Shown in pieces: positions 23,081 through 33,699 of a stretch of DNA of 64,000 bases. Source of the DNA: Ottelia alismoides. Taxonomy: Eukaryota; Streptophyta; Magnoliopsida; Alismatales; Hydrocharitaceae. The stretch spans positions 1 through 64,000 of the forward strand of contig JAZKJV010000385.1 in NCBI GenBank assembly GCA_037367405.1. The letters are read 5' to 3'. Under the pieces are notes generated by a model. It ran no database searches. It had not been told where the DNA came from and worked only from the letters and a program-made list of their open reading frames with translations. A program made the position numbers and the translations under genes. Position 1 is the stretch's first letter. Every line of letters begins with the position of its first letter.

Positions 23081-23611
23081 CAGCCCCCGGCGCCCCGCCC
23101 CTCCTATGCTTGTTGATCTTGTTTTCTTAGATTTTATTATCCAGTGGCATATTTTATAAATGTGATATGGTATAAAGGGTAAAACTGTCAGCATGTAACT
23201 TTTTCTGTGAGAGTTAAGGGAGAAAATGGATGACAACTAACTCAGGGTTATGCCATGTAAGAGTTAAACATTTTTCGAGGTCTTGGGTGTAATTCGCGAT
23301 TTTGCAGGGTTATGATTGTCATTGCAAAATTACTCAAGGTTATGTGTGTAAATATCCCTAAAAAAATATTATTCCCGTTCGGCCGGGTTGAGGACAAGGA
23401 AATGATACATATCCTTATAAAAATATAATGGATGATATAATCATGATTTGGTCACACTAACTGGGTTAGCTTACCTTATTTTGCAATCAAACATGATCGC
23501 AATCGGTACCATTGGACAACATGCCAAGAAGTACTGCGAGTGTTAGGGTCCTGTAGCCCTGCATCACATGTTGTTCGAGTAATCATTACCCGACTACGTT
23601 CTACCGTTACC

Positions 23612-24003
23612 TAGGCCCCGTTCGGCTCCCAGTTTACCTGCGGGTTAGGGGAGTTTACCTCCCTTAACTCACATCCCCCTCTCTCCCTGTGGGCCGCACT
23701 TTATTCCTTTTTTAAAAAATAAATAAATCAATTTTACATCATCAATCCTATCAAAAAATAATATATTATACCATCATATCATATAAAATTATAAACTACT
23801 CTACTTCTACTCATTTTTCCAAACTTCAATACAATCACATCACAATAACTACTCACTTTTTCAAACTTCAATACAATCATATCACCCCAAATCTCCTTCT
23901 AACCCACACCCAATTTAACCCTTTATCCAAACACTAAAACAAAAAAACGGGTTACCCTCTACCAATTTAGCATGCCTTAACCCGTCAACCAAACGCATCG
24001 TAC
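23612..24003. repeat. MITE, about 390 bp, copy 1
   Basis: A segment starting near ctaggccccgttcggctccc and ending near gtcaaccaaacgcatcg is closely matched at 44851-45218, including ccccctctctcc, ctttattccttttttaaa and tcatcaatcctatcaaa. The ends are loosely inverted, with ccgttcgg facing ccaaacg. In the compact repeat copy at about 6285 this insert is absent, showing an empty site. Tourist/PIF type is possible. The target duplication is not resolved. Confidence 0.7.
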
Positions 24004-24099
24004 CCGTTCGTCTTCATCTTCAGTGGTGTAAAAGACATCATTCGTTTTTTACAGACCTTTGATCGCTAGAAGGGACGTCGTACATAGTAATGTCATCGT

Positions 24100-25436
24100 G
24101 TGTGCTTTACTTGGTGTAGGATTAGTCCGATGAACAAGCTGACGGATACGAAAAAAATATGTTATTAAATACTTATATTGATGTGAATCAGATATAAAAG
24201 AAGTAAAAAATTGTTTATATACATATCAAATTCACGTGTAACAGCTCGATATAATAAATAAAATGTTAATATATTAATATTTGTTTGCATCCTTCAAATA
24301 TTGTTGTAATGGGATATGATGTGATGTTAACCATTAAGTAGAACCTTATCATTTTTTACAGGGATTTATTCCTCACCATCTCAGAAATCATGATTAATTT
24401 TATCACAACCATTATAATCATAATAATTGCAAGACGTCTTCTATAATTTTGATTTATTTACTACATATACCACATCATGAAGTCAGATGGATCTACATGG
24501 GGACTCAAGGTCATTACAAAAGAATTAATAATGAAAGGGCTCCTTTATTGTTCTGGTACAGTATTTTAAAATTTCAGATTTTTGTAATTATTTGTAATTA
24601 CGGTTAAATTGATAAAGTTTATTCTAAAGAAAATTTGGACGTGATATCCACCAGTGGGTCGGGTCAAGATGGCTAAACCCAAACCGACATATCGGCCCAA
24701 CGCACCGGGGCCCATATAATTCTTAACTGAGCCTAATTATCTGAACCCTGAACAATGGGTCCTACCATGTTTCTCCGGATCTTTTTTGGTTTAATTTCGC
24801 ATATGTGCTTAATTCTTCGGATTTATTTGGGTTCAATTTCAGATATGTGCTTATTTCTTTGAGAATTAATATAACTAGTGGAGAATCCTTGCAAAAGCAT
24901 GGGTATAGACATGTTTTTTTTGTTTTTTTAGCCTTTCTGCGACTTTACATTTATGAAATTTCCTAATTGTAAGCATATCATATCATAGTTCATAAACTCT
25001 GATTCGGAAATCTCCCATGTGGAAAGCTAGAGCTTTCACAAACGTATCGATGCTTGGTTTGTTTTGTCTGAATGTTCTAAGCATATATGGAACCTCTTGT
25101 AATTTTATTCTCTTTATTTACACTTCTTGTAGTCCGCAAAATTCCACATGAATCGAAAGCTCGATCCTATCGCATAGATTCCTCAGTCTTCGATCTTTTG
25201 ACTCTACTCTTCATGAAAATTATGATATGAATTATTCAAATGCACTTCCTTGAAGTGAGGTCTTGAGATCTGACGAGTTTTAATGGCTAGTACCTTAACA
25301 ACTGTGCATGCCCGCATGTTGCACTGGTAGAATGAATTAATATCGCAGTGTTGTACCGATTCTTCTAAATAGGAATGTAACGCCATATACTTCTTAGGCA
25401 TTGTAAACATGCAAAACTTTCACGAATGTACATAAA
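24100..25436. other. AT-rich intergenic sequence, nothing recognised
   Basis: No gene, RNA or clear repeat is supported over this stretch. A phrase rich in cccaaaccgacatatcggcc near 24680 stands out for GC but does not code. Confidence 0.4.
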
Positions 25437-25690
25437 AATGGGGGAGTAGGCCCGGTGGCGACTTTCGGGGGAGGGGTGGGGAGGAGGCTTGGTGGCGACC
25501 TCCGAGTTGGGGAGGTGGGGGAGTAGGTCCAATGGCAGTCTTCAGGGGAGGGGGTGGGGGAGGAGGCTTGGTGGCGGCCTTCGAGGGAGGGGTGGGGGAG
25601 GGGGCACGGTGGCGGCCTTTGAGTGAGGAGGGTGGGGGAGGAGGCCAGGTGGCGGCCTTCAGGGGGGGCAGGGAGTGCCGGCCTTCGGGA
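25437..25690. repeat. GC-rich minisatellite, about five units of 45-56 bp
   Basis: Units resemble ggaggcttggtggcg-cctt followed by cgagggaggggtgggg. They begin at roughly 25440, 25485, 25530, 25570 and 25635. The minus strand translates to repeats of KAATxPPPPPPxL, a by-product of the repeat and not evidence of a protein. Confidence 0.7.
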
Positions 25691-25699
25691 GTTAAAAAA

Positions 25700-26195
25700 T
25701 AACCGTCAATATGACTACTTGCAGAAGTTAAGTGTAAAAAAAGATCTAAATTATATTTCACTCGTACCAATAGGTGATAATGGAATGAAATCGGACATGT
25801 CTATGCAATTCTTATAAAAATTTCTATGTGCTGATATCGATAGAAGTTCTGTCCACCTAATAACGCTGTTATGATGGGTCCTAAAACGTAGTAACACTCA
25901 AAAGATTGCATTTTTTTAAAAATTTAACATACAGCTTCCCATGATCCATTTTTTTAAAAAAGTGATTATATCATGATCCTCGGATTTCCTCAAGAAATCG
26001 ATGGATTAGACATATTCTTATCGATGGTTTTAAATATATATGGCTCTTAGATATGTGTGCATCATAGGTGTCATGATCCTTCAATCATCTTTGATATAAA
26101 AGAAGCACCAAGTAGAAGCCATGAGATTGTATACGATTAAACTCAAGTGGATATCGGTTGCAATAGAGTACAATCTTATTACTTCGGTTCTCGTT
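25700..26195. other. AT-rich intergenic sequence, nothing recognised
   Basis: No supportable features were found between the minisatellite and the SMXL fragment. Confidence 0.4.
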
Positions 26196-26632
26196 TTAAT
26201 ATTCATATACTCTGGTGGTTGGGAGGATATAGGATGCGAAATTGAGGCCCTGGTGAGGAGGGGTTAAAGAAAGGAGGAGATCAGGAGAAGGGAGAGGGCT
26301 CTGCATGTCGCAGCCCCAGAACCCTGCCTCCTCGAAGACGCGACTGACCATCGGGTCTTCGATAATCCAGATAGTCAGCCATCGCGGCTCCACCTTCACT
26401 CTGGTGAACATCATCGCCGACAACTGCGACTGTTCCTGCGGAAACATATGGAACGTCTCGGGATTTCGATGTGAATTGGCATGTGAGCGCTTGTTAACAA
26501 CTGCAGTGCCAGACCAATGGCGAATGGGATATGGTTGAGGGGCGACAAAAAAGCGGAGATCGAGGGCCTCGAAGTGGAGGCGTGGGGAGCAGGCGGTGTC
26601 ACCATGGGAGAAGGCGAGGAGGCAACACTCTC
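26196..26632 (-). pseudogene. SMXL/D53-type Clp-N domain fragment
   Basis: The minus strand encodes ACSPRLHFEALDLRFFVAPQ, then NKRSHANSHRNPETFHMFPQ, and VKVEPRWLTIWIIEDPMVSR followed by VFEEAGF. This corresponds to the double Clp-N domain of plant SMXL/D53 proteins (ALELCFSVAL, SLMAAxKRAQANQRR, VKVELxxLxLSILDDPxVSRVFGEAGF), which are repressors in strigolactone and karrikin signalling. The match covers only the second half of the N-terminal domain. Afterwards the frame drifts to an unrelated tail and stops at 26196-26198. Intron and promoter are absent and the gypsy element starts 30 bp upstream. I judge it a captured or degenerate fragment. Confidence 0.65.
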
Positions 26633-26661
26633 TGGTGAAGAGAATGCGGATAGAGGCTTAG

Positions 26662-29144
26662 TGTAACGTCTATTTTGTTAAGTAAGGGGGTTTGTGTAAA
26701 AATTGAAAACTTCATATATAGAAAAAGGAAATAAAATGAATATATGGGTCTATTACGTAAATACCACTAAAATAACTAATTAACAAATAAGTATAATAGA
26801 CATATAAATTAAATACATCATTCTCACTTGACAAAAAATAAAACAAAACAAGAGATTCAAACCAACATGCCGTTCCTAGGGGGATTAAGCATATATATAT
26901 TTTTTTTAAATAATCTAACGGCAATCACTTGTAATGCACATAAAAAAATCGAAATAAGGGGATTGTTATTGACCAAGTCGGATAAGGTTTATAATGAGAT
27001 AATTAGGTCTTTTTTTGTATTATCTTTTTGGCTCGGCACAGTATACGTGCCTTTTTAAGCCGTGGTGTGGATCCCTCTCTCCCTATTGACTCCCCCTATC
27101 GAGATTTTTCTCAACTAGATTTCTCGACTCCCCTTTCATGTTCATTACCTCTGGACTCCATCACTTGAGGTTGTTGGCACGCAATTTCCAATTTCGTCGA
27201 GCAGATTCGAATAACTTTGCAGAGGAAAATTTCGTATAGGTAAACCCTTTAAATTATCTCTTTTGTGATTGTCGAATCGAATTAATAGTCCTTGTCGAAT
27301 CATCCACTATTATTTTTTTTCTCGTAAATCAAATCATAATGCTGTGATGTTTTTCCCCGAAGCTTGAATTCTTGTGGTCGAATATTATTAATCTTGTGAT
27401 CCTAAAAAAAATAAATACATGAGTTCTACGATCATTGGATTTCTAACGTCAATTGATTATAGGTTTAGCGTCAATTAGACTATAGCATGCCAATATAGTC
27501 TCTTAAATTCCAAAAATCAACTCTTATTGAAACTTTCGTACAACTCTGTCTAATATTTGTCAAGTTTCTTTTAGATAATAACATTAACGATTATATGTTA
27601 TCATGATATTCCTTATACAACTATAATATGAAAATATATATGGATACATATGTTATTCAAGCAACTATTAATTCTATGTTTTACATAATTGACATATGCA
27701 TGCAAGTTCACGACAAATAAAAAAATATTGTTTTGATACCCGTAGATACTCGCATTGATATCTATATGTATAAAAAATATAGCAATCACAATAATTGAAT
27801 AAATTATATTTATAAAAAATGGGGTACTGCGATTGTTGGAATTTCGGATATTATGATGCGATGTATTACGGATTGCGCGTGACATTGAAATACATCTCTT
27901 TTATTTAGGTGGTAACTGATTTCCATCAACGGAGAAACATAGTGATCTATCCTTATCGTTTTGAAAGAAAAAGAAGAAGAGAGGTATGTACATTAACTTA
28001 TGTCACATGCCACTGTTATTTATACCCCACATTAGATTTTTACCAATTATTGATTGTTGCTCTTATTTAATCTCTTAAAATTCTTTGATTATATTTCCTT
28101 AGTAGAACTCTAGATAGTCAGATGCTAATTTGATATGTTGTCATAATGCTTGTGTATGGATTCATTATTAAATGATAAAGAGATTGTTACATTACTGTCT
28201 TTTGATATATAGTTTTAATTTGCAATTTTGTTTGTCTAAATATTTTTATTGAAAATTAATTATTGTTTTTGACACCATCATTGTGAGGGAATAGACATTG
28301 TTCATTGTTGGCCCATTAGAGGCTTTGACCTGGCCGGATGCCGCGCGGACGATTAATACCGCCAATTGACCCTTGTAGGCGGGTAATCCTACACTACTTT
28401 CAAACAATTTACCTCTACAGTGGTTGACTCAGTACTGATGTCCATTGCATTGGAGTTTGGATATGAGACCTCGTATTGATATTTGTTTTAGTTTAAAAAT
28501 TTTGATTTAAGGGAACGGGGTGGCTTCTATCCAAGCTCGGGCTGCCAGGTGTCGGCAGATGGTATTGATTTATATTGATATGGATATTGACATTATAGTC
28601 ACATAATTTGTGATAGTCAAGGAAATTTATTGAATTGTCATTATTATCCCATGATGATTTGCATAATTGAAAAGTCTTGTTATAGTTCATTGTTTATTTA
28701 TTGATTTAAATTCCTTATTATATGGAATTGTCATCGTATTATCCTTTACTACTTATTGTATATAGTTATGATGGTATGTCTCATAAATTATTGGTGCATA
28801 CTTAATCAAATTCATTTGACTAATATTGATTTATAACCTTGCATCTTAACGGAGGACGAGGTTGGGTTGCTCAGCTAAACTAAGGAGTCATTGCTTTATC
28901 CTAGTTCATTGAGATTAATGTAAGGGAGATTATTGATAGACTTATTTGTTTTCTTTTTGTAGTTCAGACTTGATAAGTCTTTTATTTATTGGTTATGTTC
29001 CTTTATTCTTCCATCATGTTTGGCACTCTGAATGTTACTTATGGATTATTGAGATTTTGTCTCGCTCCTGGACTCGAAAAAAATTCATTGTCATGGGATG
29101 CTTCCGCAATCGTTTCCCCATGTTTCAAGGTTCGGGACGTAACA
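26662..29144 (+). repeat. 5' LTR of the gypsy element (2483 bp)
   Basis: It begins TGTAACGTCTATTTTG and ends GGGACGTAACA. It is collinear with 33700-36130 apart from small indels, including extra sequence near 26775-26815 that the 3' LTR lacks. It has no coding sequence. Confidence 0.95.
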
Positions 29145-29147
29145 ACG

Positions 29148-29159
29148 TGGTATCAGAGC
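29148..29159 (+). other. Primer binding site, tRNA-iMet type
   Basis: tggtatcagagc sits three bases after the 5' LTR. It is the classic complement of the 3' end of initiator methionine tRNA in plant LTR retrotransposons. Confidence 0.95.
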
Positions 29160-29328
29160 CAAACGGAAGATTAGAGGAATATTATCTAATTTTAGGATGA
29201 CTTATATTATTTATATATTAGATTTGGAATAGCTGACTAATTGATCGTCGCTATTCGTAGATGTTGACCGTCTCGAATCGTAAGCGGAGTCGTCGCTCCA
29301 CAGATTTGGCAGCCAGAATGCCAAAATA

Positions 29329-30240
29329 ATGAAGATGGTCGAGGAGCTCTCCCAGTTGATTCGTGATCAAGATGATCACCACCAGAGCAAGGAGAGGGAT
29401 CAGGGACGTCGCGAGAGGCATCTTGAAAAAGAAAGGCATCTTCGTGAGGAGCATCGAGATGAGGTCACCTTTGAGAGATTCTTAAAGGTGAACCCGCATA
29501 GCTTCGAAGGTGTAGTGGATGCTGAGGTAGCAGATCGATGGTTGGTGGAGATAGAAAAATTATTTGATGCAATCAGATGTCCGGATCATAGCAAGGTCTC
29601 CTTCGCTACTCATCAACTGAAAGGTCCTCCTAAGGACTGGTGGACCAGTTGCCAGTTGCGGAAATTTGAAAAAGGAGAGACTATTCTGTGGGATGAGTTT
29701 GTCAAACTCTTCCGAGAGTAGTATATTCCGATGCACTTACAGTTGATTAAGGAGCAAGAGTTTATTAATCTGAAGCAGGGAGATCTGAATGTTGCTGAGT
29801 ATAACTACAAGTTTCATCGTTTATTGAAGTATGCTCCCCACCTTTGTCTAGATGAATATCGGATGACTCAGAAGTTCATTGAGGGACTTCACCGTGCTTT
29901 AAGATCGAATGTTCTTTCCAGCATGCCGAAGACTATGGAGGATGCTCTAGCCAGCGCCACAACTATGGAGCGAGATTTCTTGCGAAGAAAGGAGGAGAAA
30001 CAAAAATTTCAAAAATTCTCAGAATCAGAAGCGAACCTCCAAGCCAGGGCAAAACAACAAATTTCTTGAATGCTCTTTCTGTCATCGTTTCCATCCTATA
30101 GAATGGTATCTCAAGAATGGTCAATGTCTGAACTATGGAGAGAAAGGACACTTTGTTCGTGATTGTCCGAAGCCTAGGAAGCAGCACACAGCTCAAGGAC
30201 AAGATCAAAGGCCAAAGGTTCCGGCTCGAGTTTATACCCT
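29329..30240 (+). pseudogene. Gypsy gag, interrupted
   Basis: The capsid-like region has ERFLKVNPHSFEGVVDAEVA, then LKGPPKDWWTS and the retrotransposon gag core FEKGETILWDEFVKLFRE. A TAG at 29719-29721 follows directly, and the frame continues with EYNYKFHRLLKYAPHLCLDE. A frameshift near 30060 leads into the zinc knuckle, CLNYGEKGHFVRDC (about 30127-30168), where the second cysteine of C-x2-C has become tyrosine. Gag normally packages element RNA; here it is broken twice and the knuckle is damaged. Confidence 0.9.
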
Positions 30241-33200
30241 TATCACTGGGAATGATGCTGCTAAGAAGGACAAGGTCATCGAAGGTACCCTTCTTAGTGA
30301 TAATTTACATGCAAAGATTCTTTTTGATATTGGTGCTACACATAGCTTTATCTCCAAGGCTCTAGTAAAAAGCATGGATGCCAAACCAAAACTTTTAGAT
30401 ATCGATCTTATAGTCATCACCCTACGGGTGGAAAAGTAAAGGCATTGGAGTATATTCAAGATACTCCATTGATATGTGAAGGTCACAAGCTTCCTAGCGA
30501 CCTCATTGTCACGAAGATGATAAACTTCGACATTATCCTTGGGATGGATTGACTTTCCCGATATTATTGTATCATTGATTGTTGTAAGAAGAGAGTGATT
30601 GTCGCAAGCCATCAGATCCCAGGTATTGTTATTAAAGGGCCTGTCACCGATTCTGAACGATGCATTATTTCTACCATGAAGGCACATCGCATGATCTTGA
30701 AAGGGAGAGAAGCCTATCTTGCCTGCATTATAAAGGTTGAGCCATCAACCATATCACTGTCTGATCTCAATGTTGTTCGGGAGTTTCCCGATGTCTTTTC
30801 AGAAGAATTGCCTGGACCCCCACCTCAGCGAGAGATTGATTTCACTATTGAGTTGGTTCCTGTAACTGTACCAATATCCAAGGCACCATATCGCATGGCT
30901 CCTGCCGAACTAGTGGAATTAAAGAAGCAACTTGAAGAGTTGCTTGACTTGGGATTTATCAGGCCCAGTGTGTCACCATGGGGTGCACCTGTTTTATTTG
31001 TTAGAAAAAAAGATGGATCTCTCCGGTTATGCATTGATTATCGAATGTTGAATCAGGTGACTGTGAAGAATAAATATTCGTTACCACTGATAGATGATCT
31101 ATTTGATCAGCTCCAATCAGCAAAGGTTTTCTCGAAGATTGATTTACGATCCGACTATCATCAATTGAGTATTCGAGAGGAGGATATCTCGAAGATTGCT
31201 TTCCGAACACGCTATGGGCATTTCGAGTTTTGTGTGATGCCATTCGGATTGACGAATGCCCATGCTGCTTTTATGGATCTCATGAATCGGGTCTTTCGAC
31301 CATTCTTGGATCACTTCGTCATTGTTTTTGTTGACGATATTCTTGTTTATTCTCAAAGTATTGAGTAACACGAGGAGCACTTGAGAATCCTATTGGAGAC
31401 TCTGAGGTAGAACCAACTTTATGCTAAATTCTCCAATTGTGAATTCTGGTTGGAGAAGATCATGTTCCTTGGCACATTATTTCCAAGGACGGGATTTCTG
31501 TAGATCCAGCCAAGGTTGAGACAGTCGCAGAATGGAAGCAACCATAGAGCGTGACAGAAATTAGAAGCTTTCTTGGTTTAGCAGGATATTATCGTAGATT
31601 CATTCGTGATTTCTCAAAGATTTCACTCCCTCTGACCGAATTGACTAGTATGGGAACTAAGTTTGAATGGTCTTCTGCATGTGAGCGTAGCTTCCAAGAA
31701 TTGAAGAAGAGGTTAACCACTGCTCCTGTCTTGACTTTACCTTCTGGTTGTGGAGGTTTTTTCATCTACACTGATGCATCCCTGAATGGCTTGGGTTGTG
31801 TGTTGATGCAGAATGAAAAAGTTGTAGCTTATGCTTTGAGGCAGTTGAAGATTCATGAAAGGAATTATCCTACGCATGATCTAGAACTTGCCGATGTGGT
31901 GTTTGCATTGAAAATCTGCCGTCTCTATCTTTATGGTTAGAAATTTGAGGTCTTCTCTGATCATAAAAGCCTCAAATATATCTTTTCTCAAAAAGATTTA
32001 AATATGCATCAAAGGAGATGGATAGAATTTCTTAAGGATTGTGATTTTTCTATTGCTTACCATCCAGGTAAAGCGAATGCTGTACCTGATGCTCTGAGTC
32101 GAAAGGGCTATGTCTTGTCAGCCAGTTTGATGATCAAAAAGTGGAAGTTGGTTGACGATTTGGTCTATTGGAATCCTTTCAAGGAAGGAGACAAGATTAT
32201 TTTATCTAGTATCCAGATACATTCAGAGATAGTAGAGAAAGTATTGAGAGCTCAAAAAGAAGATCCTGAGTATCATGTTTTTACTGAGAAAAGTCAAGGG
32301 GAAAATTCAGAATTCTTCATTGCCGTGGATGGTGGCATCAGGTTTAGGAATCGTTTATGGGTTCCTTCGCAGATAGAGCTGAAGAAAGAGATTCTGGATG
32401 AATCTCATCGCTCTAAATTCACTGTGCATCCAGGAAGTACAAAGATGTATAAGGATCTCCAACGGAATTTTTGATGGAAAAATATGAAGAAGGAGATCGC
32501 AGAATTCGTTTCTCGTTGTTTGGTGTGTCAGCAAATTAAGGCTAAGCATCAAAAAACAGTTGGACTTTTGGAGCAGTTAGAGGTTCCGGAATGGAAATGG
32601 GAACACATCACTATGGACTTTGTGATGGGTCTTCCAAAGACCGATGCAACTCATTATGATGCCATTTGGGTAATCGTGGATAGATTGACAAAATCTGCCC
32701 ATTTCTTGCCAATGAAGAAAAAGAAGTCAATTGTGAGCTTAGCAAATTTATACATGAATAATATTGTGAAGCTTCATGGTATACTTGTCTCTATTGTCTA
32801 TGATCGAGATCCAAGATTTACCGGGAGATTTTCAAAAAAACTTCAGGAGGCTTTCGGTACAAAGCTGAAGTTTAGTAATGCATTTCATCGTCAGACAGAT
32901 GGTCAATCTGAAAAACTATTCAGGTTGTCGAGGATATGCTTAGAGCATGTTCCTTGGATTATGCTCGAAGTTGGGATGAGAATCTTCCACTTATTGAATT
33001 TGCTTATAACAACAGTTATCAAGCTAACATTGGAATGGCCCCGTATGAAGCTCTCTATGGGAGGCCATGCAGATCTCCTCTTTGTTGGAGCGAGGTTGGT
33101 GAAAGAAGATTGCTCAGACCGGAAATTGTGCAAAAGTTTGCAGATAAGATTGACCTAATTGAGAAAAGGCTCTTAATTGCTCAAAGTAGACAAAAGAGCT

Positions 33201-33690
33201 ATGCAGATAACCGTCGCAGAGAACTAGAATTTGCAGTTAGTGATCATGTCTTTCTCAAGATTGCTCCGACCCGTGGTATATTGAGATTTGGAAAGAAAGG
33301 AAAACTTAGTCCAAGATATATTGGTCCTTTTGAGGTATTGGATAGGGTAGGCGAAGTAGCCTACCGCATTGCATTACCACCTCAGTATTCACATATTCAG
33401 AATATCTTCCATATCTCCATGTTGCGGAAATATATTCATGATCCATCTCATCATATTCATTATGAGCCAATTGAGGTTCATAAAAAACTTATCGTATGAA
33501 GAGCGCCCTTCACACATTGTTGATCGTCAAGAATACTATTTACAAAGGAAGACTATTAAGATGGTAAAAGTTACTTGGCATAATCATTCGGATAGGGAGG
33601 CCACATGGGAACTTGAAGATAAAGTTCGAGAAAATTATCTTGAACTTTTAGGTATGTCTTTTGAAATTCGAGGACGATTTTTTTTAAGAG
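30241..33690 (+). pseudogene. Gypsy pol: protease, RT, RNase H, integrase, chromodomain
   Basis: The protease reads ILFDIGATHSFIS near 30317-30355 (DSGA expected). RT begins near 30770 ([20 protein letters not shown]), with [31 protein letters not shown] and an intact catalytic [10 protein letters not shown] near 31324-31353, followed by a TAA at 31366. RNase H has [10 protein letters not shown] and FSDHKSLKYI with stops at 31939 and nearby. Integrase has CLVCQQIKAKHQ, ITMDFVMGLPK, VYDRDPRFTG and FHRQTDGQSE, then a frameshift near 32920. The chromodomain, VDRQEYYLQRKTIKMVKVTW with EATWELEDKV, lies at 33515-33640 after another frameshift. Chromodomains are thought to bias insertion into heterochromatin. 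Confidence 0.92.
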
Positions 33691-33699
33691 GGGTAGAGT
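33680..33699 (+). other. Polypurine tract of the gypsy element
   Basis: The purine-rich run taagaggggtaga lies just before the 3' LTR start at 33700. Confidence 0.75.

Larger units (their letters stand above)
21181..23359. mobile_element. Chimeric Pack-MULE-like element, family B
   Basis: The left end (agaatatttacacccatgac) and right end (aaggttatgtgtgtaaatatccct) are long inverted repeats of family B. Flanks share aaaaaata (21173-21180; 23361-23368), 8 or 9 bp with one mismatch. The empty-site version of the host repeat is visible at 6036-6060, where the two flanks are continuous. The cargo is two unrelated, oppositely oriented gene fragments (21610-22543 plus, 22584-23080 minus). There is no transposase gene. 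Confidence 0.85.
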
